A DNA stretch of 64,000 nucleotides from a candidate division KSB1 bacterium (lineage in GTDB: Bacteria; Zhuqueibacterota; Zhuqueibacteria; Residuimicrobiales; Krinioviventaceae). Shown piece by piece: positions 36,203 to 50,260 of this stretch (the stretch's first letter is position 1; each line of letters starts with the position of its first letter). The DNA lies in assembly GCA_034521575.1 (NCBI GenBank), contig JAXHMJ010000003.1, positions 62,001-126,000 on the forward strand. The letters run 5' to 3'. The position numbers were made by a program, and so were the translations under genes. The notes under the pieces are model-generated. The model saw nothing but the letters and a program-made list of their open reading frames with translations. It was not told the origin of the DNA and did not search any database.

Positions 36203-36278
36203 GCGGGAGTAACTCAGCCGGCTATGAGTCCACAGCCTTCCAAGCTGTTGGTCGCGGGTTCGAATCCCGTCTCCCGCT
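36203..36278 (+). tRNA. tRNA-Gly (anticodon TCC)
   Basis: Acceptor GCGGGAG/CTCCCGC, anticodon loop CTTCCAA in stem CAGC/GCTG, T-arm CGGG-TTCGAAT-CCCG. No encoded CCA. Confidence 0.92.
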
Positions 36279-36287
36279 CTGCAAGGT

Positions 36288-36360
36288 GCCCACGTAGCTC
36301 AGTCGGTAGAGCGTATCCTTGGTAAGGATAAGGTCACCGGTTTCAATCCGGTCGTGGGCT
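36288..36360 (+). tRNA. tRNA-Thr (anticodon GGT), unusual T-loop
   Basis: Acceptor GCCCACG/CGTGGGC, anticodon loop TTGGTAA in stem TATCC/GGATA. The T-stem ACCGG/CCGGT is perfect, but the loop reads TTTCAAT where TTCGAAT or TTCAAAT is expected, so the near-universal C56 is T. It may be a base error given the error density next door. Confidence 0.9.
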
Positions 36361-36420
36361 CGCGATTTTGAATATTTGAACAAATGTGCGTTAAAAGCAT
36401 TATAATAGTTCGGAGGAATT

Positions 36421-37631
36421 ATGGCTAAAGAAAAATTTGAACGAACCAAACCGCATGTGAATATCGGGACGATCGGTCACGTTGATCACGGCAAGACGAC
36501 CTTGACCGCTGCGATGACGATGTATTTGGCCGAACATGGGTCAGGCGGATATTAAAAAGTATGATGAGATTGACAATGCGCCTGAAGAGAAAGAGTCGTG
36601 GTATTACGATCAACACCGCTCACGTGGAATATGAGACAGAAAAGCGTCACTATGCTCACGTTGACTGTCCGGGACACGCAGACTATATCAAGAACATGAT
36701 TACCGGGAGCGGCGCAGATGGACGGCGCCGATGCTGGTGGTATCTGCTGCCGACGGACCGATGCCGCAGACGCGCGAGCACATTTTGCTGGCCCGTCAGG
36801 TGAACGTGCCATCGATCGTGGTGTTTATGAACAAGACGGATCAGGTAGATGATCCCGAGCTTGTTGAGCTGGTTGAGCTGGAGGTTCGCGAACTTCTTTC
36901 CGAACTATGAGTTTCCGGGTGATGAGATTCCGATCGTCAAGGGTTCTGCCTTAAAGGCGATGGAGAAAGGTATATCCGGTGATTTTACGGGTGAAGAATG
37001 GGGGCCGGTGAAGAGGCTGCTGGATGCGATTGATGATTACGTACCGACCCCGTCGCGTGACAAGGACAAGCCGTTTTTGATGCCGGTTGAGGATGTTTTT
37101 TCGATTACCGGTCGCGGTACTGTAGGTACCGGCCGAATCGAGCGCGGTGTGATTCATGTGAATGATGAAGTCGAGGTGATTGGTCTGGGAGCGACATCCG
37201 CAAGACGGTCTGTACCGGAATAGAGATGTTCCGCAAGATGCTGGATGAAGGACAGGCCGGTGATAATGCGGGATTGCTGCTTCGTGGTGTTAACAAGGAT
37301 GCGACTGGATCGCGGTATGGTCGTTGCAAAGCCGGGTTCGATTACGCCTCACACCCAATTTTTGGCAGAGATTTATGTATTAAGTAAAGACGAAGGTGGA
37401 CGCCACACGCCGTTTTTCAATGGATATCGTCCGCAGTTTTATTTTCGCACGACGGATGTGACGGGCCAGATAACGTTGCCGGAAGGCACAGAGATGGTGA
37501 TGCCGGGAGATAATGTCAAGGTGACGGCTCAGTTGATCACCGAGATCGCCATGGAAGAAGGGCTTCGGTTTGCGGTTCGCGAAGGCGGTCGTACGGTCGG
37601 CGCCGGTGTTGTAACCAAAATTATAGAGTAG
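36421..37631 (+). CDS. tuf: Elongation factor Tu, copy 1, frame broken by eight single-base insertions
   Basis: It differs from the intact copy at 52395-53597 by a few substitutions and eight extra bases (1211 against 1203 bp). Examples: TTGGCcGAAC near 36532, ATTACcGGG near 36706, GCCGaTGC near 36730, CTTTCcGAAC near 36901, two within GCGaCATCcGC near 37196-37202. Each gain is a single base and none is a loss. With the extra bases removed the full 400-residue EF-Tu is recovered. The tRNA cluster context is canonical for tuf. I read this as an assembly or consensus artefact between two near-identical copies, not a real pseudogene. EF-Tu brings aminoacyl-tRNA to the ribosome with GTP. Confidence 0.85.
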
Positions 37632-37663
37632 GATTTATTCACGTTTAAATAGACGAGTACTTT

Positions 37664-37813
37664 ATGAGAGACCTTGTGATCCTGGAATGCACCGAGTGCA
37701 AGAGAAGAAATTACTCTGGCGATAAAAACAAACGCAAGCATTCCGGGCGAATCGAGCAAAAAAAGTATTGTAAATGGTGTAACAAGCGCACAATCCATAA
37801 GGAAACGCGCTAG
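37664..37813 (+). CDS. rpmG: Ribosomal protein bL33, zinc-binding type
   Basis: A 49-residue protein between tuf and tRNA-Trp. MRDLVILECTECKRRNY supplies the first CxxC and KYCKWCNKRT the second, so this is the zinc-containing form. The position before secE is conserved in many bacteria. Confidence 0.93.
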   Translation: MRDLVILECTECKRRNYSGDKNKRKHSGRIEQKKYCKWCNKRTIHKETR

Positions 37814-37823
37814 GATGTTATGT

Positions 37824-37898
37824 AGGCCTGTAGCACAATTTGGCTAGTGCACTGGACTCCAAATCCAGGGGTTGGGGGTTCGAGTCCCTCCAGGCCTG
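37824..37898 (+). tRNA. tRNA-Trp (anticodon CCA)
   Basis: Acceptor AGGCCTG/CAGGCCT, anticodon loop CTCCAAA in stem TGGA/TCCA, T-arm GGGGG-TTCGAGT-CCCTC. Located between rpmG and secE as in many genomes. Confidence 0.93.
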
Positions 37899-37953
37899 CT
37901 TTTTTTAGAATCCAACAGATCAAGATAGAACTATCCACACGGAATGGTACATT

Positions 37954-38136
37954 ATGATTCAAAAGATCGGCAAATTTTTGCGGGATGTAAAGCAAGAGAT
38001 GTCCAAAGTGAGCTGGCCTACGCGGGAAGAGCTAAAGGGACAGACGATTATTGTGATTATGCTTTCTCTTTTTCTTTCTCTTTTCGTATTTATCGTAGAC
38101 CATGTACTGACGTGGGTAATGAACCTGCTGTATTAA
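37954..38136 (+). CDS. secE: Preprotein translocase subunit SecE
   Basis: 60 residues: an amphipathic start (KFLRDVKQEMSKVSWPTREEL, the conserved SecE block) and one membrane helix. It pairs with SecY, encoded at the right edge of the window. The stop overlaps the region of the nusG start. Confidence 0.95.
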   Translation: MIQKIGKFLRDVKQEMSKVSWPTREELKGQTIIVIMLSLFLSLFVFIVDHVLTWVMNLLY

Positions 38137-38137
38137 T

Positions 38138-38718
38138 GTGAACCGAAAGGGAGATTTGAATTTACCTGTGACTGAACTCGAAGAAAATAAACTCGAAGCA
38201 AAATGGTATGCCATTCATGTGCTCTCCGGGCATGAAAATAAGGTAAAGACCTTTATCGAAAAAGAAGCTGTCGATGCCGGTATCGAAGAAAAGATTGAAA
38301 AGATTCTTATACCGTCTGAACAGATTACAGAGATGAAGAATGGCAAAAAACGGGTTCGAAACAAGATCATGTTCCCTGGTTATATGTTAATACGCATGCA
38401 CTTTGACAAACAAACACGTCATCTTGTGCTGAATACCCCCGGTGTTACAAATTTTGTTGGTAGAAAAGATGAGCCGGTCCCTCTTAAGCAGGATGAAGCA
38501 GAGCGGATTATCGGCAAGACCGAAGGCTCTCGGGATCGATCGAATATACCATTCCAAATTGGAATTCCCATCAAAGTCGTTGACGGACCTTTTACGGATT
38601 TCACGGGCCGTATTGAAGAAGTCAATGAAGAGAAAGCAAAGTTCGAGTCAGTGTAAGTATCTTTGGCAGATCCACACCGGTCGAACTGAATTTTCTGCAA
38701 GTTGAACTGGAATCTTAG
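38138..38718 (+). CDS. nusG: Transcription antitermination factor NusG, frameshifted near the end
   Basis: About 193 residues once a missing G near 38650 is allowed for (KAKFE then [22 protein letters not shown]). The NGN domain ([20 protein letters not shown] ... [10 protein letters not shown]) and the KOW segment ([15 protein letters not shown]) are clear. The start is uncertain: a GTG at 38138 just past the secE stop is used; in-frame TTG 38156 and GTG 38168 are alternatives, and the AGGGAG at 38148-38153 fits none well. NusG couples RNA polymerase to ribosomes or Rho. Confidence 0.9.
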
Positions 38719-38726
38719 GATTTATT

Positions 38727-39152
38727 ATGGCAAAGAAAATAATTGGAAACATCAAACTGCAAATTCCTGCAGGAAGTGCAAATCCTTCACCTCCTGTCGG
38801 CCCTGCTTTGGGTCAGCATGGCGTAAACATTATGGAGTTTTGTAAAGCGTTTAACGCCAAAACCCAAGACCAGCAGGGTCTGATCATACCGGTTATCATT
38901 ACGGTATATCAGGATCATACCTTTAGTTTTATCACAAAGACGCCGCCTGCGGCTGTTTTGATTAAAAAGGCAATAGGTCTGGATAAAGGCTCTGGTGAAC
39001 CGAATCGTGAAAAAGTCGGCAAAATCACCAAAGCACAAATCAAAGAAATTGCTGAAATTAAACGGCCTGATCTGAATGCGAATGAAGTGGAAATGGCGAT
39101 GCGTCAAATTGAAGGTACGGCCCGAAGCATGGGCGTCATTGTTGAAGGATAA
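38727..39152 (+). CDS. rplK: Ribosomal protein uL11
   Basis: 141 residues of standard length, with [26 protein letters not shown] at the N-terminus. It forms the GTPase-associated stalk base. First gene of the rplKAJL run. Confidence 0.97.
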   Translation: MAKKIIGNIKLQIPAGSANPSPPVGPALGQHGVNIMEFCKAFNAKTQDQQGLIIPVIITVYQDHTFSFITKTPPAAVLIKKAIGLDKGSGEPNREKVGKITKAQIKEIAEIKRPDLNANEVEMAMRQIEGTARSMGVIVEG

Positions 39153-39184
39153 ATGATTCTGCAGAATGGCTTAATGGAGATATA

Positions 39185-39883
39185 ATGAAGCGAAGCAGAA
39201 GATATAAAGAAAATCTGGAAAAGGTTGATCGTGAAAAAATTTACAGCCTTAAAGAAGCGATCACTCTAGTCCAGGAGACAGCCAATGCGGGTTTTGATGA
39301 AAGTGTAGAAGTTGATGTGCGTCTGGGAGTAGACCCGCGTAAAGCCGATCAAAATATCCGCGGTACAGTGGTGTTGCCTGCCGGTACCGGAAAAACCATA
39401 CGGGTATTGGTGTTGACATCAACGGACAAGGAGCAGGAAGCCAAAGATGCCGGCGCTGATCATGTTGGGGCTGACGATCTTGTTGAAAAAATACAAGGCG
39501 GCTGGCTCGATTTTGATGTGGTTATCACCACTCCTGATATGATGCCCAAAGTCGGAAAGTTGGGCAAAGTCCTTGGTCCGCGTGGTTTAATGCCGAATCC
39601 GAAAAGCGGAACTGTGACCCAAAACGTCGGATCGGCTGTAGAAGAAGCCAAAGCTGGAAAAATTGACTTTCGGGTGGATCGATACGGAATCGTTCATACC
39701 TCAATTGGGAAACGTTCTTTCTCTGAAGAAAGTCTGACTCAAAATATTCGTGCTTTTTTAAACGTTATCAATCGTTTGCGCCCGGTTTCCACGAAAGGGG
39801 TTTATATCAAAAATATAACCCTGGCAAGCACAATGGGGCCCGGCATTAAGGTTGATAAAAATTCGATTATCGATGTAACATAA
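39185..39883 (+). CDS. rplA: Ribosomal protein uL1
   Basis: 232 residues; [44 protein letters not shown] and the C-terminal NVINRLRP...KGVYI blocks are typical. It builds the mobile L1 stalk and in many bacteria represses its own operon; no clear L1 leader site was identified here. Confidence 0.97.
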   Translation: MKRSRRYKENLEKVDREKIYSLKEAITLVQETANAGFDESVEVDVRLGVDPRKADQNIRGTVVLPAGTGKTIRVLVLTSTDKEQEAKDAGADHVGADDLVEKIQGGWLDFDVVITTPDMMPKVGKLGKVLGPRGLMPNPKSGTVTQNVGSAVEEAKAGKIDFRVDRYGIVHTSIGKRSFSEESLTQNIRAFLNVINRLRPVSTKGVYIKNITLASTMGPGIKVDKNSIIDVT

Positions 39884-39913
39884 CATAGCTTGTATTTCTC
39901 TAGGGAATGAATT

Positions 39914-40450
39914 ATGCCACGACCAGAAAAAATTCAAAAAGTTGAAGAGTTGGCCGAACTTCTCGAGTCTTCTCAAGGAATTTATTTGACCGACTATTCA
40001 GGGCTGACTGTTGAAGAGATTACCGAGCTAAGACGCGCGTTTCACAATGCCGATGTCTCTTATTTGGTCATAAAAAATACATTGGCGCGGCGATCTTGTG
40101 AAAAAGCGGGTTTGACGGGCTTTAATTCCTATCTGACCGGCCCCAATGCTATAGCTGTAGCCAAAGGTGATCCGGCTGCTCCGGCTCGTGTAATAGCCGA
40201 TTTTTTGAAAGAACATGAAGAAAAAGGCAAGCCGGCTATCAAAGGAGCTGTTCTTGAAGGACAACTTTTGAGTGCCGAAGAAACGACCAAGATCAAAGAC
40301 ATCCCTCCGCGCGAGGTATTGTTGAGTCAGGTCGTCTCAGCGGTCTCTTCACCCCTGACAGGGTTTGTTGGCGGATTGCAAGGCATCTTGCGTCAATTAG
40401 TCGGCACAATCGATGCTGTTAAACGGTCTAAAGAAGAAAACGATTTATAA
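39914..40450 (+). CDS. rplJ: Ribosomal protein uL10
   Basis: 178 residues. YLTDYSGLTVEEITELRRAF is the conserved start and the C-terminal helix anchors L7/L12 dimers. The 30-bp gap upstream is too short for a classical L10 leader. Confidence 0.96.
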   Translation: MPRPEKIQKVEELAELLESSQGIYLTDYSGLTVEEITELRRAFHNADVSYLVIKNTLARRSCEKAGLTGFNSYLTGPNAIAVAKGDPAAPARVIADFLKEHEEKGKPAIKGAVLEGQLLSAEETTKIKDIPPREVLLSQVVSAVSSPLTGFVGGLQGILRQLVGTIDAVKRSKEENDL

Positions 40451-40474
40451 CTATCATATTAACGGGAGGTTGAA

Positions 40475-40906
40475 ATGCCCGAAGAAAAAGATGTCAAAGT
40501 TGAAGAAAAAGTCGATATCGATGATCCAAAGATTGAAGAGATCTTAACGTCCATCGAAGAAATGAGCGTTCTGCAGCTTTCGCGGCTTGTCAAGGCGCTT
40601 GAGGACAGATTCGGTGTAACTGCTGCTGCTCCTGTGATGGCCGGCGCAATGCCTGGCGCTGCGGCCGGCGGCGGTGAAGCTGCTGTTGAAGAACAAACTG
40701 AATTTGATGTTGTCTTGAAATCAGCCGGCGCCAAAAAGATTCAGGTGATCAAAGAAGTCCGCAGTATCACAAACTTGGGTCTGAAAGAAGCCAAAGAGCT
40801 TGTCGATGGCGCCCCTAATGATGTTAAAAAAGGCGTGACCAAAGAAGAAGCTGAGGAGATCAAGACCAAGCTCGAAGAAGCTGGCGCTGAGATTGAAATC
40901 AAGTAA
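40475..40906 (+). CDS. rplL: Ribosomal protein bL12 (L7/L12), with extended N-terminus
   Basis: 143 residues, about 20 longer than usual because of an acidic N-terminal extension ([19 protein letters not shown]). The Ala/Gly hinge and the factor-binding domain ([24 protein letters not shown]-, [13 protein letters not shown]) are normal. GGGAGG precedes the start. Confidence 0.96.
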   Translation: MPEEKDVKVEEKVDIDDPKIEEILTSIEEMSVLQLSRLVKALEDRFGVTAAAPVMAGAMPGAAAGGGEAAVEEQTEFDVVLKSAGAKKIQVIKEVRSITNLGLKEAKELVDGAPNDVKKGVTKEEAEEIKTKLEEAGAEIEIK

Positions 40907-40936
40907 TACATATCGACTTTGAAGAAAACTGTAAAA

Positions 40937-40970
40937 GCCGGGCTGAATAATTGCTTTCAGCCCGGTTTTT
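40937..40970 (+). terminator. Terminator/attenuator between rplL and rpoB
   Basis: CCGGGCTGA (40938-40946) pairs with TCAGCCCGG (40957-40965), then TTTTT. A partial terminator at this place sets the ribosomal-protein to polymerase ratio in E. coli; the same role is likely. Confidence 0.8.
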
Positions 40971-41004
40971 GAGTGTTTACTAATTCTAAAAGGGAGTGAT
41001 CTCT

Positions 41005-44000
41005 TTGGCGATAACAAAGAAAAAAGAGAGAAAATCTTTTTCAAAAATTACTGCAGCGGCTGAACTTCCCGATCTTTTGGATATTCAGTTAAAGTCGTTT
41101 GAAGAGTTTGTTCAACAGGGTGTAGACCCCGACAAACGCGTACATAAAGGACTGCAGGCTGTTTTTGAAAGCGTTTTTCCCATTACGGACAGCAGAGATA
41201 ATTTTGAGCTCGAGTTTTTGGAGTACAATGTCGATACGCCAAAATACTCTGTTGATGAGTGTCAGGAGCGTGGTACGACTTATTCCGCGGCACTAAAAGC
41301 CAAACTTCGTCTCTCCATAAAAGATGAATATGAAGGTGATGACCCTCTTGCCAATTCGATCGAACAAGTGGTCTATCTCGGCAATCTTCCGTTTATGACC
41401 AATCGGGGAACATTTATTATCAATGGAGCGGAGCGTATCATTGTCAGTCAGCTGCATCGGTCTCCCGGTGTGTTTTTTGACGAAATGGTGCATCCCAACG
41501 GAACCAAGCTTTATTCCGCGCGAGTGATCCCGCTGAGAGGTTCCTGGATTGAGTTCAGCACTGATATTTACGATCTTTTAAACGTTTATATCGACCGCAG
41601 GAAAAAGTTTTTAGCTTCAACACTTTTACGCGCTATCGGTTTTTCAACTGATCGGCAGATTTTGGAAGCATTTGAATTAATTCGCGAAATCAAGACCACC
41701 AAGAGCAGCCTTGAAAAAGCGATCGGAGAGAAAGTTGTCGATGATCTCATTGATATGAGCACGGGTGAGGTCATTGTTGATAAATATACAGAAATAACCC
41801 CTGAAAAGGTTGAAATTATTCTGAGCCTGGGCCTTAAAAAGCTCGAGATATTGAAAAGTGAACGTGAGCTGGGACATGAAATTATTTCCAGCACCCTGAA
41901 ACGTGACCCCACCCACAGCATGGAAGAAGCGCTGGATTTGATTTATCGGCAGTTGCGCTCCGGTGAGCCGCCCGATTCGGATACCGCCAAGCAGCTGATC
42001 GAACGTTTGTTTTTTAACCCCAAGCGCTATGAACTCGGCAAAGTCGGAAGACATCGGTTGAATAAAAAGCTGGGTGTTAAAGTCGATGTCGAAAATCTGG
42101 CGTTGACCAAGGATGACTTGATTGGAATTTTAAAGTATTTGATCCGTCTGCGGCACGGTAAACAGGCCGCAGATGATATTGATCATTTGGGCAACAGACG
42201 GGTCCGCACCGTTGGTGAACAGCTCTCCGCCCAGATGATGGTTGGCCTTTCCAGAATGGCGCGGACCATTAAAGAACGCATGAATTTGCGTGAAAGCGAA
42301 AATCCGACTCCACAGGATCTGGTCAATGCACGCACGATATTGTCCGTCATTAACACCTTTTTCGGAACCAGTCAGTTATCACAGTTTATGGATCAGACGA
42401 ATCCGCTTGCTGAAATGACCCATAAGCGCCGATTGTCTGCGCTGGGACCGGGTGGATTAACGCGTGAACGCGCCGGATTTGAAGTCAGGGATGTTCACTA
42501 TACCCATTATGGACGTCTGTGTCCGATTGAAACTCCGGAAGGACCCAATATCGGTCTGATTTCTTCGTTGACCACGTATGCACGCATTAATGGATTCGGA
42601 TTTATCGAGGCGCCGTACCGCAAGGTCAAAGACGGCAAAGCCATCACGGATATTGTCTTTCTCAGCGCTGACGATGAAGAGAATGAAATCGTTGCTCAGG
42701 CGAATGAGATACTCAACAATGACGGCAGTTTTGTCAATGATAAAGTGACTTGTCGATCCCGAGGCGAGTTTCCTGTAACTGATCCGGATAAAGTCAGCTA
42801 TATGGATGTGTCGCCCAATCAGATTGTGTCCGCTGCAGCCGCGCTGATTCCGTTTCTGGAACACGATGATGCCAACCGGGCGCTCATGGGCTCCAATATG
42901 CAACGACAGGCGGTGCCTTTGCTTGTCCCCGAGGCTCCGATGGTCGGAACCGGCATGGAAAAGAAGGTTGCTTCTGATTCCCGCGCCACTATTCTCAGTG
43001 AGGTGGACGGCGTGGTGGAAAAAGTGGATGCACAAAAGATTGTGGTGCGTAAGAAATCAGCAAAAACCAAAAAAGAAGTCATGGATCAGTTGCTGGATTT
43101 TGATGAATCCGATAAACGTATTTACTATTTGACAAAATTCAAGCGAACCAACCAGGATACCTGCATTAATCAGCGACCTGTGGTCAAAGAAGGTGATGTG
43201 GTTCAGGAAGGTGATGTCATTGCAGACGGCCATTCCACAGATCACGGAGAACTGGCGCTCGGGCGCAACGTGCTGGTTGCTTTTATGCCCTGGCGGGGAT
43301 ATAACTTTGAAGATGCGATTATTCTGTCTGAACGCGTGGTTCGCGATGATATTTATACATCTATTCATATTGAAGAATTTGAACTTCAGGTTCGGGACAC
43401 CAAGCGCGGCGAAGAGGAATTGACCCAGGAAATTCCCAATGTCAGTGAGGAAGCCACCCGGGACCTGGACGAAGATGGTATTATCCGGATTGGCGCCGAA
43501 GTCAGTTCCGGCGATATTCTGGTGGGAAAAGTGACGCCGAAAGGCAAGTACCGATTGCACACCCGAGGAAAAACTTTTGAAAGCTATTTTCGGTGAAAAA
43601 GCCGGAGATGTCAAGGATGCTTCTCTGAAAGGGTCTCCCGGATTAAAAGGCGTGGTCATTGATACGCATCTGTATTCCCGCAAGAAGAAAGATACAGAAA
43701 CCAAGCAGGAAGAAAAGAAGCTGATCGATGCGCTTGACAACTGGAAAAAGAACACGATTTCCATAGCGCGTCAGATGCGTAATGAAAAACTGGCTGAACT
43801 TTTGGATGATCAGGTTTCTGTCGGCATACGCGATGTTCATTCCGGCAAGACAGTGATTCGCGCCAATACTAAAATCAATAAAGCCAATCTGGAAAAGATT
43901 GATCTGGACGCTGTGGACTATTCTCAGCCTCTGGTCGAAGATGAGAAGGTCAATGAACTTGCCAAGCAGGTCATTGATCGCTATAATGCCAAGCTTGAGA

Positions 44001-44789
44001 GTATTTCAGAAGAATATGAACTGCAAAAATTTAAAATAGTCGTAGGTGATGAGCTGCCTCCGGGTATCACTCAGCTGGCCAAAGTTTATGTTGCCAAAAA
44101 AAGAAAATTAATGGTGGGTGACAAGATGGCCGGACGTCACGGAAATAAAGGGGTTGTATCCAAAATCGTTCCGATTGAGGATATGCCGTTTTTACCGGAT
44201 GGAACGCCGGTTGATATTGTGCTAAATCCATTGGGTGTGCCCTCTCGGATGAATCTGGGTCAGATTCTGGAGACAAACCTGGGATGGGCAGCTGAAAAGC
44301 TGGGTATTAATTATGCGACTCCCGTTTTTGACGGAGCCAATCTAAAAGAGATCAGCCAGGAGATGGAAAAAGCCGGGCTTCCCAAAGACGGAAAATCACA
44401 ATTATACGACGGTATGACGGGTGAGCCGTTTGAGGATCGTGTTACTGTCGGTATGATCTATATACTCAAGCTGTCACATCTGGTCGAGGACAAGATACAC
44501 GCCCGATCCATCGGCCCGTACTCTCTGATTACGCAACAACCGCTGGGCGGTAAAGCTCAGTTTGGCGGACAGCGATTTGGAGAAATGGAGGTCTGGGCCC
44601 TCGAAGCCTACGGCGCTGCTTATACATTACAGGAAATCCTGACTGTTAAAAGTGATGATGTGAGCGGACGATCCCGAACTTACGAGGCTATCGTAAAAGG
44701 TGAAAATTTACCTGAACCGGGTTTGCCGGAATCCTTTAATGTGCTTATCCGGGAGCTTCAGGGATTGGGGCTGGATGTTCAGCTCGTCC

Positions 44790-44797
<8 letters not shown>
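41005..44797 (+). CDS. rpoB: RNA polymerase beta subunit, frameshifted
   Basis: About 1263 residues. The TTG at 41005 is chosen since AAGGGAG lies eight bases upstream; a GTG at 40996 sits inside that site. One base appears inserted near 43548 (VTPKG, then [20 protein letters not shown] resumes). Typical marks: [12 protein letters not shown], the rifampicin region [36 protein letters not shown], and the C-terminal [24 protein letters not shown]. The stop overlaps the rpoC start. Confidence 0.95.
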
Positions 44798-49127
<4,330 letters not shown>

Positions 49128-49144
49128 AATAGTTAAAAAAAAAC

Positions 49145-49173
49145 TTGCATTAAATCAACTTATTTGTTAAATT
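49145..49173 (+). promoter_or_regulatory. Probable promoter of the rpsL-rpsG-fusA-tuf unit
   Basis: TTGCAT (49145-49150), a 17-bp spacer and TAAATT (49168-49173) in an AT-rich 77-bp gap between rpoC and rpsL. It matches a housekeeping promoter in spacing; the boxes are imperfect. Confidence 0.45.
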
Positions 49174-49204
49174 AATAGGCTTTATTGAAAAAAATGGAGG
49201 AATT

Positions 49205-49576
49205 GTGCCCACACTCAATCAACTGATAAACAAGGGCCGGAAAAAAGTTGTATCGAAGCGAAATTCGCCGGCGTTGATGGGTTCACCGCAGAAACGCGGA
49301 GTGTGTACCAGAGTTTATACAACAACACCGAAAAAGCCAAATTCAGCTTTGCGCAAGGTGGCTCGTGTGCGGTTGACAAATGGTTTCGAAGTTACTGCTT
49401 ATATCCCCGGTGAGGGGCACAATCTGCAGGAACACTCTATTGTTATGATTCGGGGGGGGCGTGTAAAAGATCTTCCCGGTGTTCGTTATCATATTGTTCG
49501 CGGTGTGTTGGATACGAGTGGCGTGCAGGATCGTATGCAGAGCCGTTCAAAGTACGGTACGAAATTAAAGAAATAA
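49205..49576 (+). CDS. rpsL: Ribosomal protein uS12
   Basis: 123 residues, with a GTG start after [26 protein letters not shown] is the decoding-centre loop with the lysine linked to streptomycin sensitivity; [12 protein letters not shown] follows. The sequence is wild type at those places. Confidence 0.97.
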   Translation: MPTLNQLINKGRKKVVSKRNSPALMGSPQKRGVCTRVYTTTPKKPNSALRKVARVRLTNGFEVTAYIPGEGHNLQEHSIVMIRGGRVKDLPGVRYHIVRGVLDTSGVQDRMQSRSKYGTKLKK

Positions 49577-49601
49577 AGAACTTAAACTCTGAGACTATTG
49601 A

Positions 49602-50072
49602 ATGCCTAGAAGAAAAAGAGCGACAAAACGCAAGGTTTTGCCGGATCCAAAATACAACAGCGTGCTGGTTACAAAGTTCATTAACGGACTGTTGGAGGAC
49701 GGCAAGCGCAGTGTTGCCGAAAAGATATTTTACGAAGCAATTGACAGAAGCAATGAAAAACTCGGCGGTGAAGGTGTCGAGAGTTTTGAAAAGGCGCTTG
49801 AAAATGTAAAGCCTATTCTCGAAGTAAGATCCCGTCGTGTCGGCGGCGCCACCTATCAGGTGCCGATTGAAGTTCGTTCAGATCGCCGCCAGGCTTTAGC
49901 TATTCGCTGGTTGATTAATTTCGCCCGGAATCGTTCCGAGAAAACGATGGCTGAGCGGCTGGCGTCGGAATTTATTTCTGCTTTTAATAATGAAGGTGCT
50001 TCGGTAAAAAAGAAGGAAGATACTCATAGAATGGCAGAGGCAAACAAAGCCTTTGCGCATTTTAAATGGTAA
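49602..50072 (+). CDS. rpsG: Ribosomal protein uS7
   Basis: 156 residues, standard length. [39 protein letters not shown] and [20 protein letters not shown] are diagnostic. In E. coli it represses its own operon; the structured gap that follows here may serve a similar end. Confidence 0.97.
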   Translation: MPRRKRATKRKVLPDPKYNSVLVTKFINGLLEDGKRSVAEKIFYEAIDRSNEKLGGEGVESFEKALENVKPILEVRSRRVGGATYQVPIEVRSDRRQALAIRWLINFARNRSEKTMAERLASEFISAFNNEGASVKKKEDTHRMAEANKAFAHFKW

Positions 50073-50260
50073 AAGACTGCCGACCTTGCAGTCCAACTCC
50101 AAAAAGTGTCGTTTGATTGGAAAGTAGTTGCAGGGAAAGGCGCTTCAATAAATTTTTCAGGACCATCCGGTTCAAGAAAAGTTATTGTGAGAAGCGCTCT
50201 TTCTGTGTATCTCACAATAAAGGCTTGCAAAGCCCAAGCTTGAATCTGGTGGTTTTTTTT
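50073..50260 (+). promoter_or_regulatory. Structured rpsG-fusA leader with competing hairpins
   Basis: This 188-bp gap is much longer than others in the operon. An 11-bp perfect inverted repeat, TTATTGTGAGA (50182-50192) and TCTCACAATAA (50210-50220), forms a stable hairpin. GCGCTTC (50140-50146) can instead pair with GAAGCGC (50191-50197), which overlaps the first stem, so two exclusive folds are possible. GGCTT-gca-AAGCC adds a third small stem. No terminator T-run follows the large hairpin directly; a T-run precedes the fusA ATG. A translational or attenuation switch for fusA is plausible. Confidence 0.45.

Noticed and set aside
36421-37631. tuf copy 1 as a true pseudogene
   Set aside because: Identity with copy 2 is too high and all changes of length are single-base gains, which fits a consensus artefact better than decay.
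39884-39913. L10-type autoregulatory leader before rplJ
   Set aside because: The gap is only 30 bp and has no room for the known kink-turn structure.
43540-43600. Programmed frameshift in rpoB
   Set aside because: No slippery heptamer or downstream pseudoknot was seen and rpoB is not known to use frameshifting; a sequence error is simpler.
42457-43764. Long minus-strand frames inside rpoB
   Set aside because: Shadows of rpoB; no start signals or family resemblance.
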